A stretch of 24,633 nucleotides of DNA from Microbacteriaceae bacterium UBA6152 (GCA_002423075.1 DIUS01000099.1:123-24755); one strand, 5' to 3'. Counted from the first letter of the stretch, positions 10,161-17,348 are shown. Notes: generated by a model from the letters alone, not told the origin. Made by a program: numbers and translations.

Positions 10161-10949
10161 GTGGTTGCTGGGTCAGTGTCAGAGGAATGCATTCACGGTT
10201 TCGAGCCGGGAATGTGCGCGAGTTGTTTTCCGCCCGACCCTCCCGCCGTGCCCCTGCCGGTCAAGCGCACGCCCCGCACGGCGGCGCGCAGTCTGCGCAG
10301 CCCGGCTCCGGGTAGCACGGGCAAGGCGGCCGAGGTGCGTCCGCCGGCGCTGCCGCACCGCATCTTCCACGTGACGCACATCACGAACCTGCCGCTCATT
10401 CTCGACGCCGGTGAGTTGCGTCCGTCGTCGCAGGCCGAACCCGCACTGCGACTCGCGAGCGAGGTCACGCACGAGCTGCGCGCGACCGCTCCCGTGAAAG
10501 ACGGCGTGACTGTACACGACTGCGTGGCGTTCTCGCTCAGCCCGCTCGCGACCTGGTGGGGCGAGGTGCAAGATGGCGCCGCAGGCCCGACCTGGAGCGA
10601 TGAGGCGCGCGCCGCATCCACCGTCGACTTCGTCGTTTTGGGCGTCGACATCGAGGCCGTCGCCAACGAGCTCGTCGTGACCGACGGAGATGCCGCTGCC
10701 ACGCTCACGCGACTCGGTGCGGGCTCTGACGGTCGTGACCGGATGCTCGCTCGAGCCGCGGCCACCCCCTGGGCTCTGCAGGCTGCGGAGGCGCTGGTGC
10801 CCGGCACGGTGCCGCTCGACCGCGTCGCGCTGGTGGCGGTCGCGAACGACCGCCGCCGAGACGAGGTGCGTGCGCTGCTCACGTCGGCGGGTGTCACAGC
10901 CAAGGTTGCCGTGTACCCGCCGTGGTTCGTGCCGAACGTCGGCGAGTAG
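10161..10949 (+). CDS. DarT-like (DUF4433) ADP-ribosyltransferase with N-terminal Cys cluster
   Basis: A 262-aa protein related to DarT, which ADP-ribosylates thymidine in single-stranded DNA using NAD. Seen: IFHVTHITNLPLIL (68-81), matching the DarT N-terminal NAD-site block (H..H..NL), DCVAFSLSPLATWW (120-133) in place of the usual F-x-F-S/T-P-R-S-P, and QAAEALVPGTVPLDRV (207-222), which carries the expected catalytic glutamate Glu210. The first 60 residues are extra: C10-x-H12 and C19/C22 (CASC) resemble half a zinc ribbon, followed by a Pro/Arg-rich linker. It starts at a GTG with AGGGAG 4 bases before. No macrodomain antitoxin (DarG) lies beside it. It may be a solitary enzyme or use another neutraliser; substrate and toxicity are inferred. 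Confidence 0.8.
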   Translation: MVAGSVSEECIHGFEPGMCASCFPPDPPAVPLPVKRTPRTAARSLRSPAPGSTGKAAEVRPPALPHRIFHVTHITNLPLILDAGELRPSSQAEPALRLASEVTHELRATAPVKDGVTVHDCVAFSLSPLATWWGEVQDGAAGPTWSDEARAASTVDFVVLGVDIEAVANELVVTDGDAAATLTRLGAGSDGRDRMLARAAATPWALQAAEALVPGTVPLDRVALVAVANDRRRDEVRALLTSAGVTAKVAVYPPWFVPNVGE

Positions 10950-10971
10950 CGCGTCGCACTCCGCGCTCGTG

Positions 10972-10988
10972 ACCCCTATTCTAGGGGT
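10972..10988 (+). promoter_or_regulatory. 17-bp dyad overlapping a possible -10
   Basis: ACCCCTA-TTC-TAGGGGT is a perfect 7-bp inverted repeat with a 3-base centre. It contains TATTCT (10977-10982), a good actinobacterial -10. No T-run follows, so an operator is likelier than a terminator, though it lies 20 bases after the DarT-like stop and 200 bases before the next gene. Confidence 0.35.
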
Positions 10989-11187
10989 AGCGACGGGCCT
11001 CAGTGGTGCGCCAGAATGGCGGCAATCGCGGCCACCCACCGTGGCTCAGGTGCACCCACACCTGGATTCGCCGAACATCCCGAATACCCGTTTTTTGCAC
11101 CCAACCCCCCGGGTGCTCGCAACCGGAGTCTTGAGCGACTTCTGATTCACCGTGAGCCAGTGGGGGCTACCCGCTGGGAGCGCACCC

Positions 11188-12081
11188 ATGAAAGCTCAAC
11201 CCTTTTCTTCTCCGGCACGACGAAATCTCTACCGAGTAGACGGCGTCGACAGCCGCAACGCCGTGACGCCCGAGAATGCTCCGCCGCCGAGGGGTATTCC
11301 GCTCGGGGGTGCGCCACCAGAAGGCGCTGTGCTCGATGACCCGGTGGTGTTGCGCATGGACCACCCTCTCTACGAGCACGACGATCGCGCCGCGTGGCTT
11401 GCCGACCAGTTGCTCATGCCGGGTTCGATCTTTCACGGCAAGGTTCACGTGGCTGGCGACAAGGCGGCACAGAAAGCGCCCCGATCGACGGTCGGCTCGA
11501 CGCACGTCACGCACACGACCTTCACGAGCATCGTCGGCAAGATGCTGCACCAGTCTGCCTATGTCGAAGAGGTCTGCCTGCCTGCAGAGTTGATCTCTGA
11601 CGCGATTCTGCAGGGCCCCCACTCACTCGCGCATCAGAAGGTCGAGCAGGGAGGTCAGTTGCTCGCGGGCCTCTTCCGGCATTACTGGCGCGCCGTCGCG
11701 ACGGCTTTCTCTGAGGCGTGGGATGACCCCTACGAGCACCTGCTCTGGAATCCGCACGGCCTCACTGCGTTTGCTCGACTGGGCGGCAACGTCGTGCACG
11801 ATCAGGTGGCCGCGTATGACATTCGCCAGCACTATTTCGACGAGGTGCTCGAACGTGTGGCCGACAGCGTGTCACTGGCGAAGGCGGATCACGCAGATGT
11901 TCCGGCACGCCGATTGTCTGAGCACTTGTTTCAGCAGTTGACTTCTGCGCGGCACGTGAAGCGTACGGCTCGGCCCGGGCTCATCGCCCTGCCGGGAGGT
12001 GTCGCCGACATCAACTGGGGGTCTTCCCCTGCTCCGAAATCACCGTCAGTGACGTCGGTTCCGATCGGACCGGAAAACTAG
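11188..12081 (+). CDS. Hypothetical protein, possibly like the C-terminal half of DGQHR/DndB proteins
   Basis: A 297-aa soluble protein that I do not recognise with confidence. The first 45 residues are Pro/Ala/Arg-rich. From there on it looks folded and helical. THTTFTSIVGKML, followed later by HYWRAVATAFSEAWDDPYEHLLWNPHG and then FARLGG, resembles in order and spacing the C-terminal part of DGQHR-domain proteins such as DndB (the phosphorothioation regulator); the N-terminal D-G-Q-H-R block itself is absent. The ATG at 11188 is chosen because GGGAG lies 7 bases before it; an upstream GTG (11152) has no ribosome binding site. The 238 bases before it are rich in short palindromes. No phosphorothioation genes are nearby, so a DndB role is unproven. 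Confidence 0.6.
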   Translation: MKAQPFSSPARRNLYRVDGVDSRNAVTPENAPPPRGIPLGGAPPEGAVLDDPVVLRMDHPLYEHDDRAAWLADQLLMPGSIFHGKVHVAGDKAAQKAPRSTVGSTHVTHTTFTSIVGKMLHQSAYVEEVCLPAELISDAILQGPHSLAHQKVEQGGQLLAGLFRHYWRAVATAFSEAWDDPYEHLLWNPHGLTAFARLGGNVVHDQVAAYDIRQHYFDEVLERVADSVSLAKADHADVPARRLSEHLFQQLTSARHVKRTARPGLIALPGGVADINWGSSPAPKSPSVTSVPIGPEN

Positions 12082-12192
12082 ACGCTCGCCGTCAGCGATG
12101 CGTCACGCTCGTCACGGCAGCCCACCTCGCAGCGAGCGCAAGGCTGTTGATGACCGCCTGGCGGCATGCGGCGTGTGGCGGCCAACGGGTGA

Positions 12193-12242
12193 CATGTGCC
12201 GCTGAGGCTGTGTGCCTTGCGCGGCACATGCCTCGGCAGGCA
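12193..12242 (+). promoter_or_regulatory. Two adjacent hairpins upstream of the NERD-helicase gene
   Basis: CATGTGCCGC (12193-12202) pairs perfectly with GCGGCACATG (12221-12230); inside it AGGC and GCCT (12205-12208, 12214-12217) extend the stem. Overlapping its end by two bases, TGCCT-CGGC-AGGCA (12229-12242) forms a second small hairpin. No T-run follows, so this is not a standard terminator. It lies in the 221-base gap after the 297-aa gene. Confidence 0.4.
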
Positions 12243-12290
12243 CACTGCGCGAGCATCGACGCCCGCGCCCTCGCGGAGCGGCGCGCGAAG

Positions 12291-12296
12291 TAGTCT
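12291..12296 (+). promoter_or_regulatory. -10 element of the NERD-helicase gene
   Basis: TAGTCT exactly 6 bases before the ATG at 12303, with no ribosome binding site; a leaderless start. Confidence 0.5.
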
Positions 12297-12302
12297 CACC
12301 TC

Positions 12303-14039
12303 ATGGCCCGCATGATCCCGCCGACGATCGGCGACGACGCCCCTCCGGGCGAGCACGCGGTCTTCGCCGCCCTCCGCGACGCAGAGAAAACACAAGACTG
12401 GGTCGTCTTTCACTCGCTCGAGATCGCGCGGCACGTCAGCCAAGTGCAGGGCGAAGCCGACTTTGTGGTCGTGGCGCCGGGGCAGGGCATCCTGGTCATT
12501 GAAGTGAAGTCGCACGAGAGCATCGAGGCCGACGGTGAAGGGCGCTGGCGCTACGGCAGCCGCGACTGGGTCACCCGCAGCCCCTTCGAGCAGGCGTCGG
12601 GCGCGCAGCACTCCATCATCGAATACCTGCAGTCGAAAGGCGCCGGCCCCGTCGGCTACCCGGTCTTTCACGCCGCCTGGCTCACTCAGCTGAGCAAGAA
12701 CGCCTTCGCAAAAAGCATCGGCTGGCATGACTGGCAATTGCTGGATGCCGCCGACCTCGCGAACGGCAACGCCGCCGCCGCGGTGATCCGCACGCTGACC
12801 CACGCGAACACCCACCTCGCCGACACCATCAGCGGCTACCGCCGCGTCGCCGGCCAGCCCGACGCCGAGCACACCGCGAGAATCACAGAACTCCTCACCC
12901 CGCGCTTCGTCGCCGAGCTCAGCGCGAAAGAGCTCGCCCGCCGACGCGAGAAAGAGCAGGCCCAGTTCACCGACGAGCAGGTGAAGATTCTCGACGTGGT
13001 CGGAACCAACCCGCGGCTGCTGGTCGAGGGGCCCGCCGGCTCGGGAAAGACGTGGGTGGCTGCCGAGGCCGCGCGCCGAGCATCCGACAATAAACAGCGC
13101 ACCCTCGTCGTCGTCTTCAATCGCCTCATCGAAGCCCGTCTCGCCGAGCTGTGCGGTGAGGGAGTGGAGGTGCGGCGCATCCACTCGCTGATGGCAAACG
13201 TGGCCGACCGGCACGCCGGGCGCAACGAGGCGCGGCGCAAACTCGAGAGTGGGCGCGTCGAGGCCGATTGGTACGACCAGACCCTGCCCGAGCAGGCGCT
13301 CGAGGCGGCGCTCGAGCTGGGGCCGCAGTTCGACTACCTCGTCGTCGACGAGGCGCAAGATGTCGCCCTCGAGCAGTACCTCGACGTGCTCGACGCGCTG
13401 CTCGTGGGCGGTCTCGAGCGCGCGCCGGTCTTCATCACCGGAGACTTCGACCACCAGGTCATCTACCGCCGCCAGGCTGACGGCGATGAGGTTCCGGATG
13501 CTCGCGCCACCGTGCTGCGTCGCATGCCGGGTCTCGTCAGCCTGCAGTTGCGCTCGAACGTGCGCACGACCCCGGAGGTGGCGAGGTTCGTGGCCGAGCT
13601 CATCGGCGAGCCGACCCTCTACAGTGAGCACCGCCGCAGCGACGACGACCAGGTCTCGGTCGAGCGCCACACGTTCACCACCATGAATGAGCAGCTGCGC
13701 CTGCTCGCCGACGCCGTCGAGCGCATCCTGTCGGAGCCGTTCACAGTGCGCGAGCTGGTCATTCTGTCGCCCTACGCCCGCGAGCGGTCGGCTGCCGGCC
13801 AGGCGCTGGCCCATCCGGCGACGGATGCCCGCCTCACCTCGCGCCTCGGCACCAGCATTGACGACCCCACGCGGATTCGGTGGGGGAGCATCCACGAGTT
13901 CAAGGGTCTCGAGGCGCCCGCGGTGATTCTGACCGATGTCGACCTGTCGAAGGAGTACCACGGCGATCTGCTCTATGTGGGGGCGTCTCGCGCGACCGAT
14001 CGGCTGGTTGTGCTGGAGCAGGCGGAAGCCTCTCGGTAA
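12303..14039 (+). CDS. NERD nuclease-superfamily 1 helicase fusion
   Basis: A 578-aa DNA-processing enzyme. Residues about 10-120 form a NERD domain: Glu17, then GEADFVVVAPGQGILVIEVKS with Asp53, Glu67 and Lys69, the pattern of a metal-dependent restriction-endonuclease fold. The helicase part follows: Walker A GPAGSGKT (243-250), Walker B/motif II DEAQD (349-353), motif III FITGDFDHQVIY, then SIHEFKGLEAP and YVGASRATDRLVVL as motifs V and VI of UvrD-like helicases. All key residues are present, so both activities are plausible. It is a single-gene unit with its own leaderless promoter. NERD-helicase proteins occur widely in accessory regions; a phage-defence role is suggested by neighbours, not shown. 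Confidence 0.9.
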   Translation: MARMIPPTIGDDAPPGEHAVFAALRDAEKTQDWVVFHSLEIARHVSQVQGEADFVVVAPGQGILVIEVKSHESIEADGEGRWRYGSRDWVTRSPFEQASGAQHSIIEYLQSKGAGPVGYPVFHAAWLTQLSKNAFAKSIGWHDWQLLDAADLANGNAAAAVIRTLTHANTHLADTISGYRRVAGQPDAEHTARITELLTPRFVAELSAKELARRREKEQAQFTDEQVKILDVVGTNPRLLVEGPAGSGKTWVAAEAARRASDNKQRTLVVVFNRLIEARLAELCGEGVEVRRIHSLMANVADRHAGRNEARRKLESGRVEADWYDQTLPEQALEAALELGPQFDYLVVDEAQDVALEQYLDVLDALLVGGLERAPVFITGDFDHQVIYRRQADGDEVPDARATVLRRMPGLVSLQLRSNVRTTPEVARFVAELIGEPTLYSEHRRSDDDQVSVERHTFTTMNEQLRLLADAVERILSEPFTVRELVILSPYARERSAAGQALAHPATDARLTSRLGTSIDDPTRIRWGSIHEFKGLEAPAVILTDVDLSKEYHGDLLYVGASRATDRLVVLEQAEASR

Positions 14040-14078
14040 GGATAAGACTCTCTGTTGCCGCGAAGCCTAGTGCGCTAC

Positions 14079-14100
14079 GGTACTCGGGTACCACGATACC
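14079..14100 (+). promoter_or_regulatory. Three-block dyad operator before the ribbon-helix-helix gene
   Basis: GGTA-N4-GGTACC-N4-TACC is symmetric about 14089/14090: the centre is the perfect palindrome GGTACC (14087-14092) and the outer arms are complementary. It overlaps a -10 candidate TACGGT (14076-14081) and ends directly at the GAGGAG ribosome binding site. The layout is what a self-repressing ribbon-helix-helix protein would bind. Confidence 0.5.
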
Positions 14101-14113
14101 GAGGAGTCTCATC

Positions 14114-14380
14114 ATGGCCACTGCGCCGCTCAAGGTCTCGCCAGAGACCGATCGCATTCTGAACGAGGCCTCGCACTACTTCGGCCGCACGAAGAAAGAC
14201 CTGGTCGACGTCGCGGTTCGCGAGTATGTCGAGAACCACCGAGCCGAACTCGCTGCCGCCGTTCGTGCGTCCCTTGCACGCCTCGACGGAACCCTGCCGG
14301 CGATGGTGTCTGAGATCACCGGCTTGTCGCGCGCTGAGCTCGACGAGCTCGGCGGATTCGATGACGGTGGTGCCCGCTAG
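14114..14380 (+). CDS. Ribbon-helix-helix protein, candidate antitoxin
   Basis: An 88-aa protein with a likely N-terminal ribbon-helix-helix DNA-binding domain: strand APLKV (4-8), helix 1 from PETDRILNEASHYF, then GRTKKDLVDVAVREYVENHR as turn and helix 2. A helical tail follows that could bind a partner. It starts at the ATG at 14114 with GAGGAG 7 bases before. Nine bases separate its stop from the next gene, an arrangement typical of antitoxin-toxin pairs, and a dyad site covers its promoter. The partner has no known toxin fold by eye, so antitoxin function is inference; it could equally be a small autoregulator. Confidence 0.75.
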   Translation: MATAPLKVSPETDRILNEASHYFGRTKKDLVDVAVREYVENHRAELAAAVRASLARLDGTLPAMVSEITGLSRAELDELGGFDDGGAR

Positions 14381-14389
14381 CTTTCGGGC

Positions 14390-15142
14390 ATGAGCGATGC
14401 CAAGAGTGAGGGCGTACGACCAACGCGCAGAGTGTTGGAGTCACTGCGCCTGCCCGTTCCGCCGCTGACCACAATCTTGCACGAGCTTGATGAGCCGCTT
14501 ATCAAAAAGGCGCAGTCCGTTCCCGATGCCCTTCGTTCCGGAAAAGCTGAACGCATTCTCGCGCTGAGCGACCGCGTCTGGTTCAAGGTGAAGCGTGCTC
14601 GTCAGCGGGGTGCGGCAACGTGCCTCTCCACAGAGGAAGCAAGGGCGCTTCCTGTCGAACATCACTGGTGGCTCGGGGCCACCGGAATCAGACATGAAGA
14701 CAGCCCCCACGATGACTTCTACGCGCAGCTCAAGGGCTACTTCGACGACTCGACCGGGCTCTTGCCCGACGAGTGGGACAAACGTCGTCTTCTGGCCGAA
14801 GCGGGAACCCTCGCGGCGCGCGTGACTCAGGCTGCCGTTCGTGGAGCGGTGGCAGAAGCACTGCGAACGGGCGAGATTGTGATGCTCGGCCTCGGCGACC
14901 GTGACGTTCGTCTGCGAGTACGGGTGCTCGACGACGGAGAGGCGTATCTCGCCGTCAGCTTTCGCAACACCGTTGAAGACAAGTTCATGGTGGCCGTGCT
15001 CGGTTCGATACCTGGCGTTGTCGGCGAGGACTGGCTCGTCGAGCCCACGAGTCCGCTCGAGCTGCCGTTGGAACCAGGCGAGATGGTGTGGTCGACGCTT
15101 CTCAGCACAGAGGTGCAAAGGGAGCTTCTAACCGGTACGTGA
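14390..15142 (+). CDS. Unknown 250-aa protein downstream of the ribbon-helix-helix gene, candidate toxin
   Basis: A soluble, charged 250-aa protein of no family I recognise. The N-terminal third (to about residue 75) is helical with a basic patch (WFKVKRARQRG). A middle part has HHWWLGATGIRHEDSPHDDFY (about 91-111), rich in His, Trp and Asp. The C-terminal half looks like mixed alpha/beta with RDVRLRVRVLDDGEAYLAVSF. It lies 9 bases after the ribbon-helix-helix gene and is almost certainly co-transcribed with it. Its own ribosome binding site is weak (CGGG before the ATG), as expected for a coupled second gene. It converges on the minus-strand 173-aa gene, 38 bases away, without a visible terminator. 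Confidence 0.75.
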   Translation: MSDAKSEGVRPTRRVLESLRLPVPPLTTILHELDEPLIKKAQSVPDALRSGKAERILALSDRVWFKVKRARQRGAATCLSTEEARALPVEHHWWLGATGIRHEDSPHDDFYAQLKGYFDDSTGLLPDEWDKRRLLAEAGTLAARVTQAAVRGAVAEALRTGEIVMLGLGDRDVRLRVRVLDDGEAYLAVSFRNTVEDKFMVAVLGSIPGVVGEDWLVEPTSPLELPLEPGEMVWSTLLSTEVQRELLTGT

Positions 15143-15180
15143 CACACGCACCATCGGCGCCACAGTCATCTGTCGGGCTC

Positions 15181-15702
15181 TCACCCACGCCCAATAATGG
15201 GAATCGCAGTAACCCCCGCTCGCCTGTACCGAGCCCAGCCATCGCCATCAGGTGCGTCCCACTGAAAGCTTCGGCCCGCGCGATTCAACCGATCGTGTTC
15301 CTCAGAGGTCACCCAACACTTCACGAGTAGTCGGTCGAAGATGGTGATCAGTTCTTCGGGCGAGGTGGCAGGTCCGCCGCCGATTGGCGCGAGTGTTGAG
15401 TTAGATCGGGGGTCGGCCTGACCAGGGTCGACGATCTCAATGACAATTCGCTTCATCGGGATAACGTGCTCGACGACCCTTTGGCTTTGGTCGATCAGCA
15501 TCGCGTCGTGCGTCGCGAACGTGACGGCGTGAGCGCGGTCGAGCCCCTGCAGCATCTGGCGAAGGCGGCGCGGGTATCCTTGCGACCCCTTCGACCAGAG
15601 TCGCCCACCGGCCGCGAGGAAGGGCCGCACTTCGTCGACTATTAACTGGTAGGCAGCCGCCGCGATTTGTTGCCGAGGCTGTAGCTCCAAGGTTTCGCCC
15701 AC
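15181..15702 (-). CDS. Unknown 173-aa protein paired with the GIY-YIG gene
   Basis: A soluble protein starting at a GTG four bases after the stop of the GIY-YIG gene, so the two form one operon. Seen: an N-terminal helical part with Gln/Ala-rich sequence, then AHAVTFATHDAML, then VVEHVIPMKRIVIEIVDP, and near the C-terminus LLVKCWVTSEEHDRLN followed by WARYRRAGV. The EHVIP and EEHDRLN blocks look conserved, because His and Glu recur in ordered positions, but I cannot attach a named domain. No signal peptide or membrane segment. Given the neighbour it may be a specificity, immunity or partner protein of the nuclease; this is inference from the operon only. Confidence 0.7.
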   Translation of the reverse strand: MGETLELQPRQQIAAAAYQLIVDEVRPFLAAGGRLWSKGSQGYPRRLRQMLQGLDRAHAVTFATHDAMLIDQSQRVVEHVIPMKRIVIEIVDPGQADPRSNSTLAPIGGGPATSPEELITIFDRLLVKCWVTSEEHDRLNRAGRSFQWDAPDGDGWARYRRAGVTAIPIIGRG

Positions 15703-15706
15703 CTGC

Positions 15707-16567
15707 TCAGTTGAGGTTCATGCCGTGGCGACGGCTGTCGAGCGCCAGCTTCCAGAACGATTCGCGCTTGATGATCGTGTCGCGGCTCGTTTTGGGGTCG
15801 AAGATTTCCAGAATCGAGTACTGGAAGTTCTCGACGATGTGCGAGTCGCCGAGCTCAGATCGAAGCCTCTCGAGCTCTTGATTCCCGCCCGTCAAGTTCT
15901 TCAGGTGCGCGTAGCCTGACCACCGTTGCCAGAGACCGTTTGCCTCTCCTGACGCTGATCCAACGTAGAGCCGGCCCGAGCTGAGGTCGGTGATGACGTA
16001 GACGCCCTTCACGCTCGACAGGGCGTCTTTCCAACTCGGTTCGTCGTTCGCGATGATGCGCTGGAGGTCTTTGTGGCGCACTCTCAAGTTTTGGTAGCCA
16101 GGGAACGTTCCGAGCTTCGTGTCGGGGGCGAGTTCGTGAATCTGCGGGTTGAGCTTGCTGCCCTGAAGCTTCTCGTACCAGCGCAGGTAGAGGTCGCGAC
16201 CGACCGGTTGTTCGAGCTTGATGATCAGCCGCTTGATGTACTCGGAGTACTGATCGAGTAGTTCCAGTTCGTAACCGGACCCACCAATCAAGGTTGGGGT
16301 GACTGGCCGCACACGGAAGAAGCCTCCGAAGATGAAGTACTGAGGGCCGTATGGGTAGTACTGCGCGAACGCGAGCACGTACTTGGCATGCCCCATGTTG
16401 TTGTTCTGGTGAAGCTCACGGTGGCGAGTCATGTCGAGCCACTCTTCAGGGTCGTCTGCGAGCAGAAGGTCCCACGCGGCAGCTCCACCTGACCCGGCTC
16501 GGATGTTCAGCTTGACCTTCGTTTTGCTGGGTTCGGGCACGGGCATGAAGTCTGCGAAGCGGATCAC
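15707..16567 (-). CDS. GIY-YIG nuclease family protein
   Basis: A 286-aa protein with a C-terminal GIY-YIG endonuclease domain from about residue 185: GVYVITD (the GIY part, 188-194), LYVGSASG (the YIG part, 200-207), then the catalytic-type Arg215 in WQRW, Glu269 in KRESFWK and a terminal Asn-rich LN. The N-terminal 170 residues form a separate domain (LLADDPEEWLDMTRHRELHQ region, then GPQYFIFGGFFRVRP) that may set the target. The GTG start at 16567 has GGAGG 5 bases before it; an upstream in-frame ATG (16603) has none. The gene is divergent from the DUF6804-like gene and leads an operon with the unknown 173-aa protein. A restriction-like role is plausible but not shown. Confidence 0.85.
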   Translation of the reverse strand: MIRFADFMPVPEPSKTKVKLNIRAGSGGAAAWDLLLADDPEEWLDMTRHRELHQNNNMGHAKYVLAFAQYYPYGPQYFIFGGFFRVRPVTPTLIGGSGYELELLDQYSEYIKRLIIKLEQPVGRDLYLRWYEKLQGSKLNPQIHELAPDTKLGTFPGYQNLRVRHKDLQRIIANDEPSWKDALSSVKGVYVITDLSSGRLYVGSASGEANGLWQRWSGYAHLKNLTGGNQELERLRSELGDSHIVENFQYSILEIFDPKTSRDTIIKRESFWKLALDSRRHGMNLN

Positions 16568-16598
16568 GTTCTCTCCTCCACCCTCAAGTTTTCGTTCA

Positions 16599-16615
16599 TG
16601 CATACCACCGCGGTG
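16599..16615 (-). promoter_or_regulatory. Promoter and palindrome upstream of the GIY-YIG gene
   Basis: On the minus strand TGG-TATGCA (16599-16604 is the hexamer) is an extended -10 candidate 31 bases before the GTG start. Directly upstream lies the perfect 10-bp palindrome CACCGCGGTG (16606-16615), a possible operator. Confidence 0.35.
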
Positions 16616-16717
16616 CGAGTGTCGCTCACTAAATGAAGAATCTGGCGTCGACGCATAATTGGGTTAGGTCAATCGATACCCGCAATTGTCGCTGGCGCCA
16701 GAGCGCACTCGGCCGCC

Positions 16718-16723
16718 TATTCT
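16718..16723 (+). promoter_or_regulatory. -10 element of the DUF6804-like gene
   Basis: TATTCT, then GTCAAC (6 bases), then the GTG start at 16730. Supports this start over the in-frame ATG at 16748. Confidence 0.5.
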
Positions 16724-16729
16724 GTCAAC

Positions 16730-17224
16730 GTGAGCAGCGTCCAGGGCATGAGCGCGGAAGCGCCAGCAGACTCGACCAACTACCTGGACCGCAGGCCAGC
16801 CTTCGTGCCAATGCTCTTTGTTGCAATAGTGGCGCTGATCGGCGCTGGCCAGATGCCGATCGAGTACTACGACTTCCTTCGCGCAGTGATGATTTCCGGA
16901 GGTCTGCTGCTCGTAGCGCATGCGATCGCATCCGGGAAGTACGGATGGATTGCACTCGGGCTGCCCATGTCCATTATTTGGTCCCCAGGTTCGCAGATCA
17001 GCTTTGATCGGCCAGTCTGGCAACTCCTCGATATCGCGGCCGCGATTGCAGTTCTCGTAGCGGGGACCATGATTCCGGCGGCGAAACCGAAGCCGGATCC
17101 TGACGGAGGCTGGACTTTGCCCTGGGCCTGGTGGAAATTCGCGGGCGTGGCAGTTCTCGTCGGCTTGTTCCTGTACGGAGGCCTGACTCAACCCGACTAC
17201 TCGGGCCTGGACTACATCGACTAA
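16730..17224 (+). CDS. DUF6804-like membrane protein
   Basis: A 164-aa membrane protein with four hydrophobic segments, at about residues 26-42, 50-66, 72-84 and 97-112, and a further one near 135-152. The core MPIEYYDFLRAVM, then YGWIALGLPMSIIWSP, then RPVWQLLDIAAAIAVL follows the pattern I associate with the DUF6804 family (YYxxLR, N/S-P, W-x3-D). Biochemical function is unknown. The GTG at 16730 is chosen for the TATTCT -10 placed 6 bases before it. It sits alone between the divergent GIY-YIG operon and the restriction cassette; there is no evidence that it belongs to either. Confidence 0.7.
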   Translation: MSSVQGMSAEAPADSTNYLDRRPAFVPMLFVAIVALIGAGQMPIEYYDFLRAVMISGGLLLVAHAIASGKYGWIALGLPMSIIWSPGSQISFDRPVWQLLDIAAAIAVLVAGTMIPAAKPKPDPDGGWTLPWAWWKFAGVAVLVGLFLYGGLTQPDYSGLDYID

Positions 17225-17299
17225 GCCAACGAGAAACTTCAGCGCTGAGTGTGTCGGATCGCGAGACCCCTGATGGGGACTGTCACCCCTTCCACCCAA

Positions 17300-17305
17300 T
17301 ATGGT
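17300..17305 (+). promoter_or_regulatory. Candidate -10 of the restriction-modification operon
   Basis: TATGGT 43 bases before the restriction-subunit ATG. A good ribosome binding site (AGGAG at 17337-17341, 8 bases before the ATG) follows, so this gene is not leaderless. No clear -35. Confidence 0.35.
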
Positions 17306-17348
17306 GAGGTGAAGTCGAAACGTCCGCGACCAGACAGGAGCCCGCTAC

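Noticed and set aside
11091..11116. T6 run beside GCACCC/GGGTGC hairpin
   Set aside because: The T-run precedes the hairpin on the plus strand, so neither direction gives hairpin followed by T-run.
12078..13961. Long open frame on the minus strand, 627 codons
   Set aside because: It lies opposite the NERD-helicase gene, whose motifs are unmistakable. The antisense product is Arg/Val/Gly/Asp-rich without any domain, as expected for GC-rich antisense frames.
13880..14113. Long upstream extension of the ribbon-helix-helix frame into the NERD-helicase gene
   Set aside because: The ATG at 14114 has a GAGGAG ribosome binding site and begins the conserved domain; the extension is out-of-frame helicase sequence.
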